DNA of 64,000 bases from Gammaproteobacteria bacterium (GTDB taxonomy: Bacteria > Pseudomonadota > Gammaproteobacteria > Pseudomonadales > Pseudohongiellaceae), in contig JAURLP010000007.1 of the NCBI GenBank assembly GCA_030831165.1, positions 1 through 64,000 of the forward strand. The letters run 5' to 3'. Shown here piece after piece: positions 20,148 to 29,877 of the stretch (position 1 is its first letter; every line of letters starts with the position of its first letter). Below the pieces are notes generated by a model, which saw nothing but the letters and a program-made list of their open reading frames with translations, was not told where the DNA came from and searched no databases. The position numbers and the translations under genes were made by a program.

Positions 20148-22848
20148 CGTCTTCTGGCGGACTTTCTTCAAGAGCAGAAGATTCCTTTTCTGAATCCTCT
20201 TCAGAATTCTCGACTGCTGAACCCTCAATATCATCTGTTAATGCTTTACTGGATTCACCAGCCACGTCTTCAGACTCATCTTCATAGACAGGCTCTTCAT
20301 CAGGCTCTTCTATACGCTCTAAACCAACCAGACTTTCACCATCTTTTAATTTAATCAGCCTCACACCCTGCGTATTCCTTCCCTGAGAAGAAATTTCGTC
20401 AGTTCGTGTTCGCACTAGAGTACCTTTATCGCTGATTAACATGATCTCATCACCTTCGAACACTTGCACAGCACCTACAATTGCACCGTTACGCTCACTG
20501 GTTTTCATGCCTATAACGCCTTTGCCGCCGCGTCCCTTACATGGAAAATCTTCAACCGGGGTTCGTTTTCCATAACCATTTTCACTAACAGCAAGTATCT
20601 GGCCCTTATCTTCAGGAATGATCATATCAACCATATGATGCCCCTCTTCAAGCCTAATCCCTCTGACACCACGAGCTGTTCTACCCATTGGGCGTACCGC
20701 TTCTTCACTAAAACGGGTCGCCCTGCCCGAACTGCTATAAAGCAGAACATCTTTCTCACCATTAGTAATAGCTGTTTTAACCAGAGTATCTCCCTCATCC
20801 AGTTCAATCGCTCGCAAGCCTACACTACGCTGGCGAGCAAAATTAGTTAGGGCTACTTTCTTGACAGTTCCATTAGAGGTCGCCATAAACACATATTCAT
20901 CTTCCGAATATTCTCGAATCGGCAACATGCTAGTGATGTTTTCACCTTCTTCCAAAGGCAAGATATTAACAATAGGCTTACCGCGAGCCGTTCTTGACGC
21001 AACTGGAATATGAAATACTTTTATCCAGAAAACTTTGCCGGTCGTTGTAAAACACAGCAAGGTGTCATGGCTACTGGCCACCAATAAGTGCTCAACAAAA
21101 TCCTCTTCCTTGACTGTTGCTGCGGCCTTGCCACGCCCACCACGACGTTGAGCCTGGTAATCAGATAGAGGCTGACTTTTGGCATAACCTGTCTGGGAAA
21201 TAGTCACCACCCTGTCTTCTTCAGTGATCAGATCTTCGATTGTAAGGTCCTCATGAGAATCCTGAATCTCGGTTCGCCTTTCATCACCATAACTTTCGTA
21301 TATTTCTTGCAGCTCACTGCGGATAACTTCAACCAAACGACTATTGTTCGCCAGGATATCCAGATATTCCGTTATTTGATTTAGCAGCTCTTTATAATCA
21401 TTAATCAGCTTTTCTTGTTCGAGGCCGGTCAGTCTATGTAATCTTAATTCCAAAATAGCCTGGGCCTGATCTGGAGAAAGAAAATATTCATTTCCCTTTA
21501 AGCCATATTGTTCGGGCAGGTGATCAGGCCGGCAAACGTCAGGATCTGAGCCAAGCATCGCCAAAACGCCTTCAGAATTCCAAGCGCGATCTAATAATTT
21601 CACTTTGGCTTCTGCAGAACTGGGTGAGGTTTTTATTAGTTCAATAACAGCATCAATATTAGCCAGAGCAACAGCCAAACCTTCCAGTATATGGCCTCTT
21701 TCTCTGGCTTTGCGCAGTAAGTAAACTGTACGGCGAGTAACAACTTCACGTCTATGCTGTATAAAAGCATCCAGCATTTCTTTTAAATTTAGAATTTTTG
21801 GCTGACCGTCAACTAGAGCAACCATATTGATACCAAACACCATCTGCATTTGGGTTTGGGAGAACAGGTTGTTTAATACCACATCGCCTACTTCACCCTT
21901 TCGCAATTCAATAACAATTCGTAAACCATCTTTATCAGATTCATCTCTAAGTTCACTGATACCTTCAAGCTTCTTCTCTTTTACCAGTTCCGCGATACGC
22001 TCTATTAAACGTGCTTTATTTAATTGGTAAGGAATTTCACTAACAATAATAGTCTGCCTGCCGGTTTTTTCATTTTCTTCAATTACTGCACGGGAACGCA
22101 TATAAATTTTTCCACGTCCTGTGCGGTAGGCTTGAACAATCCCTGCGCGCCCATTGATTATGGCAGCTGTCGGGAAATCAGGACCTTGTATATGCTGCAT
22201 CAACTCATCAATTTCAATGTCTTCGTTATCCAGTAAAGCAAAGGTCGCACTAATGACTTCCCTAAGATTATGCGGAGGAATATTGGTTGCCATACCAACG
22301 GCAATACCGGAAGAACCATTTATTAGCAGATTAGGAACCCGCGTAGGCAAAACATCAGGAATCAGCTCTGTACCATCATAGTTTTCTGAAAAATCGACGG
22401 TTTCTTTATCCAAATCCGCTAGTAAATCATGAGCGATTTTTTTCATGCGAATTTCGGTATAACGCATGGCAGCAGCCGAATCACCATCGATAGAACCGAA
22501 ATTACCTTGCCCGTCTACCAGCGGATAGCGTAAGGAAAAATCCTGCGCCATTCGAACAATGGTTTCATATACAGCAGAATCACCATGTGGATGATATTTA
22601 CCGATAACGTCACCAACCACACGAGCAGATTTTTTATAAGGTTTGTTGTAGTCGTTTGAAAGCACATTCATCGCAAATAAAACGCGTCTGTGCACAGGCT
22701 TGAGACCATCCCTTACATCAGGAAGTGCCCTGCCTACAATCACGCTCATGGCGTAATCCAGGTAGGACTGGCGCATCTCATTTTCTATGGTAACTGACTG
22801 TATCTGACCGCCGCTATGACCTTCATCTTGATCAATAATATCTGACAT
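20140..22848 (-). CDS. gyrA: DNA gyrase subunit A
   Basis: This is the breakage-reunion subunit of gyrase, which introduces negative supercoils with GyrB. The 902 residues have the winged-helix core with the catalytic tyrosine in [11 protein letters not shown], the QRDR sequence [17 protein letters not shown], a coiled coil, and the six-bladed C-terminal pinwheel with the GyrA box QRRGGRGK (near residue 570). At the position of E. coli Ser83 it has Ser, and at Asp87 it has Glu. A strongly acidic tail of about 55 residues ([17 protein letters not shown]... onward) ends the protein. The gene starts the aromatic operon that follows and is divergent from mtaD. Confidence 0.98.
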   Translation of the reverse strand: MSDIIDQDEGHSGGQIQSVTIENEMRQSYLDYAMSVIVGRALPDVRDGLKPVHRRVLFAMNVLSNDYNKPYKKSARVVGDVIGKYHPHGDSAVYETIVRMAQDFSLRYPLVDGQGNFGSIDGDSAAAMRYTEIRMKKIAHDLLADLDKETVDFSENYDGTELIPDVLPTRVPNLLINGSSGIAVGMATNIPPHNLREVISATFALLDNEDIEIDELMQHIQGPDFPTAAIINGRAGIVQAYRTGRGKIYMRSRAVIEENEKTGRQTIIVSEIPYQLNKARLIERIAELVKEKKLEGISELRDESDKDGLRIVIELRKGEVGDVVLNNLFSQTQMQMVFGINMVALVDGQPKILNLKEMLDAFIQHRREVVTRRTVYLLRKARERGHILEGLAVALANIDAVIELIKTSPSSAEAKVKLLDRAWNSEGVLAMLGSDPDVCRPDHLPEQYGLKGNEYFLSPDQAQAILELRLHRLTGLEQEKLINDYKELLNQITEYLDILANNSRLVEVIRSELQEIYESYGDERRTEIQDSHEDLTIEDLITEEDRVVTISQTGYAKSQPLSDYQAQRRGGRGKAAATVKEEDFVEHLLVASSHDTLLCFTTTGKVFWIKVFHIPVASRTARGKPIVNILPLEEGENITSMLPIREYSEDEYVFMATSNGTVKKVALTNFARQRSVGLRAIELDEGDTLVKTAITNGEKDVLLYSSSGRATRFSEEAVRPMGRTARGVRGIRLEEGHHMVDMIIPEDKGQILAVSENGYGKRTPVEDFPCKGRGGKGVIGMKTSERNGAIVGAVQVFEGDEIMLISDKGTLVRTRTDEISSQGRNTQGVRLIKLKDGESLVGLERIEEPDEEPVYEDESEDVAGESSKALTDDIEGSAVENSEEDSEKESSALEESPPEDDE

Positions 22849-22939
22849 ATATTACTTTTTGTCCCCTGTTTTAATCTGCCAGCATTGTTCTTCTTATAGA
22901 CTGTTAGCCGATTAAAAAATGACTAATTTAATGTGCCAA

Positions 22940-22948
22940 ATTCTAGCA
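22940..22948 (-). promoter_or_regulatory. Possible extended -10 promoter of gyrA
   Basis: On the minus strand TGCTAGAAT forms an extended -10 element about 95 bases before the gyrA start. The -35 region is poor (TGTCAG at 18 bases). Pattern match only. Confidence 0.3.
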
Positions 22949-23115
22949 TATTTCAGGGCTCAACTGACAGCGTAAACTGAGCTAAAAAAAGACGATAAAT
23001 TAGCTCCGAAAAGGCTTAAAAACGAGGTATTGGATAGACTTTTGAAAGTACCTACTTTTGCCAATTATCGGTATACTCTTTGCAACAGCAATTATTAGTA
23101 CCCAAGCAATCCAAG

Positions 23116-24459
23116 ATGTCATCCAAACAATCCCCAGAAAGTCGCCAAAAAGTCGACTCCATTATTCAGACAAAATGGTTAATACCGATGACGGATAAGG
23201 GTTTGGTCCTTGAAAACCATAGTCTGATTATTCAGCACAATTTGATCAGAGAGATCCTTCCCAACAATGAAGCGGAAAAATATTTTCATAGTAATAACAC
23301 TTACAGCTTAAACCAGCATGTTGTTATACCTGGTTTAATTAACTCTCATGGCCACGCCGCAATGAGTTTATTCAAGGGTTTCGCCGATGACCTGACCCTA
23401 AAAGCATGGCTAGAAGAAAAAATCTGGCCAGCTGAAGGACTTTGGGTCAGTGAAGAATTTGTCAGTGACGGTACTGAACTTGCAATTGCAGAAATGCTGC
23501 TCGCGGGCACAACCACTTTTACCGACATGTACTTTTTTCCTGACCATGTTGCCAAGGCAGCAATAAAACATAATATTCGCGCACACCTGGCCGCTCCTGT
23601 ACTGGATTTCCCTACTGTCTGGGCCCAAAATTCAGAAGAATACATCCACAAGGCCATGGAGCTGCACGATGACTACAAAAACAATGACCATGTATATGTG
23701 GGATTTGGCCCTCATGCACCTTATACCGTTTCTGATGAGCCATTACAGAAAATTGCCACTCTGGCCAGTGAATTGGATATAGCCATCCATATGCATGTGC
23801 ATGAAAGCTCCCAGGAAATTCAGGATGAAATCTCTAAAAGTGGTAAAAGGCCGCTTTCACGTTTGCAGGATTTAGGTTTATTAATTCCAAATTTGCAATG
23901 TGTTCATATGACACAACTTAACGAGGATGAAATTCAGTTAATCGCGGATAGTGGTGTATCAGTTGTACATTGCCCTGCTTCCAATTTAAAACTTGCCAGT
24001 GGCTTTTGCCCTTCCGTGAAATTAATTGCCGAAGGAATAAATGTTGCTTTAGGCACCGATGGCTGTGCCAGCAATAACGAACTCAATATGATAAATGAAA
24101 TGCGCCTCGCTGCACTCCTTGGTAAAGGCTATTCAGGTGATGCAAGCGCTTTATCTGCCTGGGATGTTCTCGCCATGGCTACAGTGAATGGCGCAAAACA
24201 AATGGGCCTGATTGATCATATTGGAACGCTGGAGTCTGGAAAATTTGCGGATATAACTGCCGTCAATCTAAACCATGTGAACACTACGCCCGTATATGAT
24301 CCTGTCTCCACCTTGATATACAGCGCACAAGCCTCACAAGTCAGCCATGTTTGGGTGGCTGGCCAGCTAAATGTTGAAGATGGGAAATTAACCCATTCAA
24401 ATGAACAAATCTTGAAAGATAAAGCGCACCATTGGGCCGAAAAGATTCAAACAGCTTAA
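23116..24459 (+). CDS. mtaD: 5-methylthioadenosine / S-adenosylhomocysteine deaminase (TRZ/ATZ hydrolase)
   Basis: This is an amidohydrolase-superfamily enzyme expected to deaminate methylthioadenosine or S-adenosylhomocysteine. The 447 residues carry the metal site of the family: NSHGHAAM after the first strand, IHMHVHES, CVHMTQLNEDE, and LGTDGCASNNEL with the catalytic Asp. The start at 23116 (ATG) is chosen over an upstream TTG at 23080, which would add a low-complexity MQQQLL stretch. It is the first gene of mtaD-ubiG-mupP-yciK, a run kept in the same order next to gyrA in Pseudomonas, where the mtaD product was shown to act on methylthioadenosine. Confidence 0.88.
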   Translation: MSSKQSPESRQKVDSIIQTKWLIPMTDKGLVLENHSLIIQHNLIREILPNNEAEKYFHSNNTYSLNQHVVIPGLINSHGHAAMSLFKGFADDLTLKAWLEEKIWPAEGLWVSEEFVSDGTELAIAEMLLAGTTTFTDMYFFPDHVAKAAIKHNIRAHLAAPVLDFPTVWAQNSEEYIHKAMELHDDYKNNDHVYVGFGPHAPYTVSDEPLQKIATLASELDIAIHMHVHESSQEIQDEISKSGKRPLSRLQDLGLLIPNLQCVHMTQLNEDEIQLIADSGVSVVHCPASNLKLASGFCPSVKLIAEGINVALGTDGCASNNELNMINEMRLAALLGKGYSGDASALSAWDVLAMATVNGAKQMGLIDHIGTLESGKFADITAVNLNHVNTTPVYDPVSTLIYSAQASQVSHVWVAGQLNVEDGKLTHSNEQILKDKAHHWAEKIQTA

Positions 24460-24496
24460 GTGGACATAGTGTAAAAAGACACAAAAGGAACATATC

Positions 24497-25210
24497 TTGA
24501 CCGAACCGACAAATGCCAATGTTGACCACAGTGAAATTGCCAAGTTTGAAGCCTTGGCATCGCGCTGGTGGGATCGAAATAGTGAATTCAAACCCTTACA
24601 TGATATTAATCCCTTACGCATGGGTTTTATTGATTCAAAAATAAACCTTGCACAACTGCAGGTTCTGGATATTGGCTGCGGCGGCGGAATTCTGGCAGAA
24701 GCCATGGCACACAGGGGCGCCAAGGTGACTGGCATTGATATGGGTGAAGCCCCCTTAGCTGTCGCTAAACTCCATTTACTGGAAAGCCAGCTGGAAATAG
24801 ACTACCAGCAATCTTCAGCTGAAAATTTTGCTGAAGAATACGCGGGTAAATTTGATGTTATAACATGCCTTGAGATGCTGGAGCACGTGCCCGATCCCGG
24901 ATCCATTTTAAAGGCATGTCACACTTTACTTAAACCTGATGGGCACTTATTTGTTTCGACCATTAATCGCAATCCAAAATCCTATCTCTTTGCCATTCTG
25001 GGCGCTGAATATATCTTGCAGATGCTTCCCAAAGGGACGCATGATTATAAAAAATTTATTCGACCTTCTGAATTAGCAAAATTCGCTCGAGATGCATCTC
25101 TGGAGTTAGACACGCTAACTGGCATGACCTATAACCCACTTACCAAAAAATACCGCTTATCTGATGACGTCGATGTTAATTATTTAATGTATTTAAAAAA
25201 ATCCAGATAA
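24497..25210 (+). CDS. ubiG: Ubiquinone biosynthesis O-methyltransferase UbiG
   Basis: A SAM-dependent enzyme that performs both O-methylations of ubiquinone synthesis. The 237 residues begin with the UbiG N-terminus (EIAKFEALASRWWDRNSEFK), then SAM motif I LDIGCGGGILAE (about 56-67), ECLEMLEHVPDP-like post-motif region, and FVSTINRNPKSYLFAI. It starts with TTG at 24497 with AAGGA 9 bases before. The gene is 37 bases after mtaD and 13 bases before the phosphatase gene. Confidence 0.95.
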   Translation: MTEPTNANVDHSEIAKFEALASRWWDRNSEFKPLHDINPLRMGFIDSKINLAQLQVLDIGCGGGILAEAMAHRGAKVTGIDMGEAPLAVAKLHLLESQLEIDYQQSSAENFAEEYAGKFDVITCLEMLEHVPDPGSILKACHTLLKPDGHLFVSTINRNPKSYLFAILGAEYILQMLPKGTHDYKKFIRPSELAKFARDASLELDTLTGMTYNPLTKKYRLSDDVDVNYLMYLKKSR

Positions 25211-25223
25211 TTTCAGGATCCTT

Positions 25224-25880
25224 GTGAGCAAACACGTTCTTTTTGATCTCGATGGCACCTTGCTTGATACAGCAAGAGATTTTACTCAGGTACTTAACCA
25301 GCTTCTCAGGCAATACGGAACAGATGAAGTTCTTCACTCCAGAGTTAAAGAGACTGTCTCTGATGGGGCCAGAGCACTCATAAAACTCGGTTTCGGCGTT
25401 GATGAAACCCATGAAAATTTTAATACTTATTTACAGGAGCTTCTTGATTTATATGCCATTAAAATCACCAACACTGAAGCAGAATTATTCGAGGGGATAC
25501 CTGAGCTACTCGAGAGAATTAATACTGAAAACTTTCTATGGGGTGTAGTCACAAACAAGCCGTCACGTTTCACCACACCTTTACTGAAAAATTTCCCAGC
25601 AATGCAAAACGCTGCCGTAGTCGTTTGTGCAGATCATGTCAGTCAATCCAAACCCTCACCAGAGAGCTTGTTTTTGGCCTGCAAAACATTGGATTGCACC
25701 CCGCAAGAATGCATTTATATTGGAGATCATAAACGCGATATTGATGCCGGAAAAAATGCCAATATCAAGACCATCGCAGTAAGCTGGGGGTATTTTCCTG
25801 CACATATCCAGCTGCAAGACTGGAATCCGGATTTAATCGTTGATTCTCCAGATCAAATAGCTTCATTTTTATTTAACTGA
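25224..25880 (+). CDS. mupP: HAD phosphatase, probably N-acetylmuramic acid 6-phosphate phosphatase (MupP)
   Basis: This is a 218-residue haloacid-dehalogenase phosphatase of the Gph/PGP type, with nucleophile motif VLFDLDGTLLDT at 5-16, motif II VVTNKPSRF, and motifs III/IV in SKPSPESL...YIGDHKRDIDAG. Its place between ubiG and yciK is that of MupP in Pseudomonas, which removes phosphate from MurNAc-6-P in the anhydromuropeptide recycling route to UDP-MurNAc. The alternative is phosphoglycolate phosphatase (Gph); the gene order favours MupP. It starts with GTG at 25224. The other recycling genes (amgK, murU) are not in the window. Confidence 0.75.
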   Translation: MSKHVLFDLDGTLLDTARDFTQVLNQLLRQYGTDEVLHSRVKETVSDGARALIKLGFGVDETHENFNTYLQELLDLYAIKITNTEAELFEGIPELLERINTENFLWGVVTNKPSRFTTPLLKNFPAMQNAAVVVCADHVSQSKPSPESLFLACKTLDCTPQECIYIGDHKRDIDAGKNANIKTIAVSWGYFPAHIQLQDWNPDLIVDSPDQIASFLFN

Positions 25881-25905
25881 ATACTGACCCATATCGGAAT
25901 AATAC

Positions 25906-26646
25906 ATGTTTGATTACCAGGCTCCTGCAAATTTATTAAAAGAAAAAATTATATTGGTCAGTGGCGCTGGCTCTGGCATTGGGAAAGCAGCAGCACTTGC
26001 TTACGCACAACACGGTGCTACCGTTATTTTGATGGGCCGCAATGTGCAAAGGCTGGAGCAGGTTTACGATGAGATCGAACAAGCTGGCTACCCAAAAGCA
26101 GCCATAACACCTTTTGACTTTCTTGAAGCCAAGGATGAAAGGTATCAGGAACTCGTCAACAGTATTCATAGTGAATTTGGGAAACTTGATGGCCTACTAA
26201 ACAATGCCTCTATTTTAGGGGCACTAACGCCGATACAAAGTTATAATCTAACAACCTGGAACCAGGTAATCCAAACCAACCTCAACGCTCAATTCGCGCT
26301 GACTAAATACTGTCTGCCTCTGCTTCAGGAGGCAGACACTGCCTCAATCATATTTACTTCTTCTGGAGCTGGTAGAAAACCTTACGCTTATTGGGGTGCT
26401 TATTCAGTATCTAAAGCCGCTACTGAAGCATTAGCGCAAGTGTTGTTCCTGGAACTGGAAAATACGTCAAAAATCAGGGTCAACACAATAAACCCTGGCG
26501 CGACAGCGACCAAAATGCGCAGCCAGGCTTTTCCCGCAGAAAACCCCGAAAAGCTGTCAAAACCTGAAGAAATTATGGCGCTTTATTTGTATTTGATGGG
26601 TGAGGACAGCCAGCAGGAAAACGGCAAGCAGTTTGATGCGCAATAA
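25906..26646 (+). CDS. yciK: Short-chain dehydrogenase YciK
   Basis: A 246-residue NAD(P)-dependent oxidoreductase of the classical SDR fold. The cofactor loop is VSGAGSGIGKA (about 18-28), NNAS stands at 97-100, and the catalytic Tyr and Lys are in YSVSKAA. It starts MFDYQAP like YciK and is the last gene of the mtaD-ubiG-mupP-yciK run. Its substrate is unknown in all organisms I know of. Confidence 0.88.
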   Translation: MFDYQAPANLLKEKIILVSGAGSGIGKAAALAYAQHGATVILMGRNVQRLEQVYDEIEQAGYPKAAITPFDFLEAKDERYQELVNSIHSEFGKLDGLLNNASILGALTPIQSYNLTTWNQVIQTNLNAQFALTKYCLPLLQEADTASIIFTSSGAGRKPYAYWGAYSVSKAATEALAQVLFLELENTSKIRVNTINPGATATKMRSQAFPAENPEKLSKPEEIMALYLYLMGEDSQQENGKQFDAQ

Positions 26647-26662
26647 TCCTTAAAAATAAATC

Positions 26663-27238
26663 TTAAGTATCCACTATAGTCGTTTCAATAAATGGTGTAT
26701 AGCTTCCCATACGATCCAAAAAAACCAACAATTCAGGGAAGCTCTCAAGGCTAAAAAGATTCCTAAAGCGAACCCAGTCCAGAAAACAAGCCAGCCTGAT
26801 CTCAACATCTGACCAAGGCGCTTGCGAAGATAGGCGCATGGCCTCGAACTCTTTCAAACCAGTTTGAATTCTATTTTCCTGACGTTTTAAATAGTTGACT
26901 TTGTCCGAAGTCAGCCCTTCTTTTTTAAGTAAAAATATATTTACCTGTGCATCCATTAAGGTAGTCACAGTACAGAAATTATTTAACTCTTCCACCGTTG
27001 GCAAATAAACCCGGCCTGATTTCTCACGAACATAACGCAGTATTGAACTGGAATCCGTTAATACTTTGGTTTTGCCATTTTTTTCATATTCCAGAAAAGG
27101 AATTCTTTGCGTGGGGGAACGTTGCCGACTGAGCTGATAATCCGTATCGATCAAAAACTCAAAATCCAGGCCGCTTTCTATCAATGCAATGCGGCAATGT
27201 CGAACAAAAGGAGAAGGTGAATTACCATATATTTTCAT
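26663..27238 (-). CDS. Glutathione S-transferase-like protein
   Basis: A 191-residue cytosolic GST-fold protein. The thioredoxin-like N-terminal half has the sequence YGNSPSPFVRHCRIAL, where the catalytic Ser position and the cis-Pro region (QRIPFLE, then LTDSSSILRYV binding glutathione gamma-Glu) are visible; the helical half follows from about residue 85. It converges on yciK and precedes rluB on the same strand by 38 bases. The substrate cannot be told. Confidence 0.8.
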   Translation of the reverse strand: MKIYGNSPSPFVRHCRIALIESGLDFEFLIDTDYQLSRQRSPTQRIPFLEYEKNGKTKVLTDSSSILRYVREKSGRVYLPTVEELNNFCTVTTLMDAQVNIFLLKKEGLTSDKVNYLKRQENRIQTGLKEFEAMRLSSQAPWSDVEIRLACFLDWVRFRNLFSLESFPELLVFLDRMGSYTPFIETTIVDT

Positions 27239-27275
27239 CGTTGTGCTCCAAAATTTTGGCCTGCGAATAAAGTTG

Positions 27276-28100
27276 TCATCTACGATTTCTGGAAAATCTT
27301 TTGCCAGGGTGTTGCTGGTCCTTTGGTTGTTTATAGGTTTTAGGTGGTCGGTAATTTAATCCTGCCAGTGTGTATAAATCTTTAACTTCACTTGCGGGTA
27401 ATTCTCTGAACTGACCAACTTTAACAACACTTGGAATAAACACATTGCCATATCGAACTCGCTTTAAGCGACTGACTTTCAGACCCTGAGATTCCCACAA
27501 GCGCCTGACTTCCCTATTTCTGCCTTCCATTATGACAACGTGATACCACTGATTGGCACCTTCTCCGGAAAAAAACTGGATATCACTAAATTTCGCTAAA
27601 CCATCTTCTAAAAGCACGCCTTTATGCATATTTTTGATGATTTCCGGAGTGACTTCCCCAATCACTCTCACCGCGTATTCTCGCTCAATTTGCATGGATG
27701 GGTGCATTAATTTATTCGCTAACTCTCCATCAGTTGTAAACAATAATAATCCGCTGGTATTAATATCCAGACGTCCTACGGCTACCCAGCGTGCATGCTG
27801 TAATCTTGGCAATTTATCAAATACTGAAGGGCGCTCTTCCGGGTCGTTTCGTGAGCAAATTTCTCCGATGGGTTTGTTATAAAGCAGAACAGTCTGGGTA
27901 ACCGATTTGGCCGTATTTGCAGAAAGCTTTTTGCCATCAACAGTTATTTTATCTTCACTGCTAACCCGATCCCCAAGACCGGCTATTTTACCGTTTACTT
28001 TAACCCGGCCTGCCTTAATCCAGTGTTCCATTTCCCGGCGGGATCCGAACCCTGCTCTTGCGAGAACTTTTTGTAACTTTTCATCTGTGACTATGACCAT
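27276..28100 (-). CDS. rluB: 23S rRNA pseudouridine synthase RluB
   Basis: RluB makes pseudouridine 2605 in 23S rRNA. The 274 residues have an N-terminal S4 RNA-binding domain (EKLQKVLARAGFGSRREMEHWI), the RsuA-type catalytic core with the Asp in GRLDINTSGLL, and the motif EGRNREVRRLWESQG. The start ATG at 28100 is chosen; GTG at 28124 would add MRNQVGLK without a better ribosome site. The C-terminal tail is lysine/arginine rich. It follows scpB by about 50 bases, a pairing common in gammaproteobacteria. RluE/RluF are less likely from length and context. Confidence 0.9.
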   Translation of the reverse strand: MVIVTDEKLQKVLARAGFGSRREMEHWIKAGRVKVNGKIAGLGDRVSSEDKITVDGKKLSANTAKSVTQTVLLYNKPIGEICSRNDPEERPSVFDKLPRLQHARWVAVGRLDINTSGLLLFTTDGELANKLMHPSMQIEREYAVRVIGEVTPEIIKNMHKGVLLEDGLAKFSDIQFFSGEGANQWYHVVIMEGRNREVRRLWESQGLKVSRLKRVRYGNVFIPSVVKVGQFRELPASEVKDLYTLAGLNYRPPKTYKQPKDQQHPGKRFSRNRR

Positions 28101-28147
28101 TTTAAGTCCAACTTGATTTCTCACGAAATTAAATATTGATTGATTAA

Positions 28148-29008
28148 TCAGCCTAATGATTCTTCGTCTTGATCATCTTGCTCATTTATATCTTCCGATA
28201 CTTCATTTGTAGCTTCTTCTGTTTCTGCAGATTCTTCAGCGGTTTGATTGGTACTTATTTTTGCTTCTTCAGAGTCTTCAAAAAGCGCATCCTGATCATC
28301 CTCAGGCTCTTTTTTTATTCCAAGAATTTCATCAATTGATCGCGTTCCAATCGCGGCGGCGGCCAGCTCTTCTTCATCAGCGACTATTACTTCATCGTCT
28401 TCTTCTGCTGAGCTTGGAAATTCAAGGACAATACCTTCCGGTTTTTCTTCTTCCAGTGTTAACTCCTGATTCAGTCCTTCCATATCACGGATATCAGTTA
28501 AAGCCGGCAATTCATTCAGGTTTTGCAAGTTGAAATAATCCAGAAACTCACGTGTGGATGCATACATTGCAGGTCGCCCCGGCACATCACGGTGTCCGAC
28601 GACCCTGACCCAATCTCTTTCCAATAATGTACGGATAATACTGGAACTTACTGCAACACCACGAATTTTTTCAATGTCACCGCGAGTAATCGGCTGACGA
28701 TAAGCAATAATGGCCAAAGTCTCTAGTAAAGCTCTTGAATAGCGTTGTGGTTTTTCTTCCCATAAACGACCGATCCAATCACTCAACTCCTGACGCACCT
28801 GGAAACGATAGCCAGAAGCGACTTTTTTTAGTTCAAAACCACGCCCTACGCAACTTTTTTCAATTTCATCCAAAGCTGTTTTCAAAACATCACGTTCAGG
28901 TAATTCTTCCTTGGTGAAGATTTCCGCAATTTTATCCAGTGTTAAAGGCTTCCCGGCTGTAAGCAAAAGGCCTTCAATAATCTGTTTTAATTTTTCCAGG
29001 TCATTCAT
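28148..29008 (-). CDS. scpB: Segregation and condensation protein B
   Basis: ScpB dimers bind the kleisin ScpA in the Smc-ScpAB condensin. The 286-residue product has two winged helices in residues 1-180 (LLLTAGKPLTLDKIAE, AIIAYRQPITRGDIE). After that comes an unusually long acidic, low-complexity tail of about 100 residues rich in Glu, Asp and Ala. Its ATG overlaps the scpA stop by four bases. An smc gene is not in the window. Confidence 0.94.
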   Translation of the reverse strand: MNDLEKLKQIIEGLLLTAGKPLTLDKIAEIFTKEELPERDVLKTALDEIEKSCVGRGFELKKVASGYRFQVRQELSDWIGRLWEEKPQRYSRALLETLAIIAYRQPITRGDIEKIRGVAVSSSIIRTLLERDWVRVVGHRDVPGRPAMYASTREFLDYFNLQNLNELPALTDIRDMEGLNQELTLEEEKPEGIVLEFPSSAEEDDEVIVADEEELAAAAIGTRSIDEILGIKKEPEDDQDALFEDSEEAKISTNQTAEESAETEEATNEVSEDINEQDDQDEESLG

Positions 29009-29871
29009 GTGCTTATTGCCTTAATATGAATTGGAGCAAAAGGCTCACTTTGAACTAATTCTACAAGTGATTCTTTGATTAATTCCATTACTGCCAGAAA
29101 AGTCACGACAATTCCTAATTTACCTTCATCTTTCAAAACCAGAGAGCTTAATGGGGTAAAGTGTTTATCTGAAATACGTAATAATATTTGCGACATTTTT
29201 TCTCTGGTCGATAAAGCCTGACGTTGTATATGGTGACTTTCCTTTAAATCAGATCGTCGCAGAACATCGGCGAAAGCCAACAAAACCTCCTGTAAGTCAA
29301 TCTCAGGTAAAGGAATCTCTTTTTCTAGTACAGGCATCTCCGCAGATGCGATATGGAAGTCACGATAACGACGGGGTAAGGCATCAATTTTCTCTGCTGC
29401 ATCACGGTACCGTTCATATTCTTGCAGGCGCCTGATAAGCTGAGTTCTGGGATCCTCTTCATCGTCTTCGTCTTCTTCCATACGCGGAAGCAAAAACCTC
29501 GATTTGATTTCAGCCAACATGGCCGCCATGACAAGATACTCAGCGGCTAGTTCAAATTGAGCAGCGTCCATTAATTCGACATAAGCAATATATTGCTCAG
29601 TAATTTCAGCAATATTGATATTCAAAATATCGATATTCTGACGTCGGATCAGGTAAAGCAGCAAGTCCAGAGGTCCTTCAAAGGCTTCAAGAAACACTTC
29701 CAGAGCATCTGGTGGAATATATAAATCTTTTGGCAAATCAGTGAAGGCTTGTCCAGCGACAAAAGCAAATGGCATTTCTGCTTGTTCACCCACATGCTGT
29801 TGCCTTGCTTCATGCAACAGACTGATACGATTATGCTGACGATCAAATGATTTTTCGGTCTCTTCGCTCAT
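29005..29871 (-). CDS. scpA: Segregation and condensation protein A
   Basis: ScpA is the kleisin subunit of Smc-ScpAB. The 288-residue protein has the typical core EVFLEAFEGPLDLLLYLIRRQNIDI from about residue 59, the segment QYIAYVELMDAAQFELAAEYLVMAAMLAEIKSR in pieces, and a C-terminal winged helix. An acidic loop, EEDEDDEEDP, is common. It sits between trpS (6 bases) and scpB (overlap), so the three are co-transcribed. Confidence 0.95.
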   Translation of the reverse strand: MSEETEKSFDRQHNRISLLHEARQQHVGEQAEMPFAFVAGQAFTDLPKDLYIPPDALEVFLEAFEGPLDLLLYLIRRQNIDILNINIAEITEQYIAYVELMDAAQFELAAEYLVMAAMLAEIKSRFLLPRMEEDEDDEEDPRTQLIRRLQEYERYRDAAEKIDALPRRYRDFHIASAEMPVLEKEIPLPEIDLQEVLLAFADVLRRSDLKESHHIQRQALSTREKMSQILLRISDKHFTPLSSLVLKDEGKLGIVVTFLAVMELIKESLVELVQSEPFAPIHIKAIST

Positions 29872-29877
29872 GATGAT

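Noticed and set aside
20464-20850. 128-codon plus-strand frame inside gyrA
   Set aside because: Lies entirely opposite conserved gyrA sequence and has no ribosome site.
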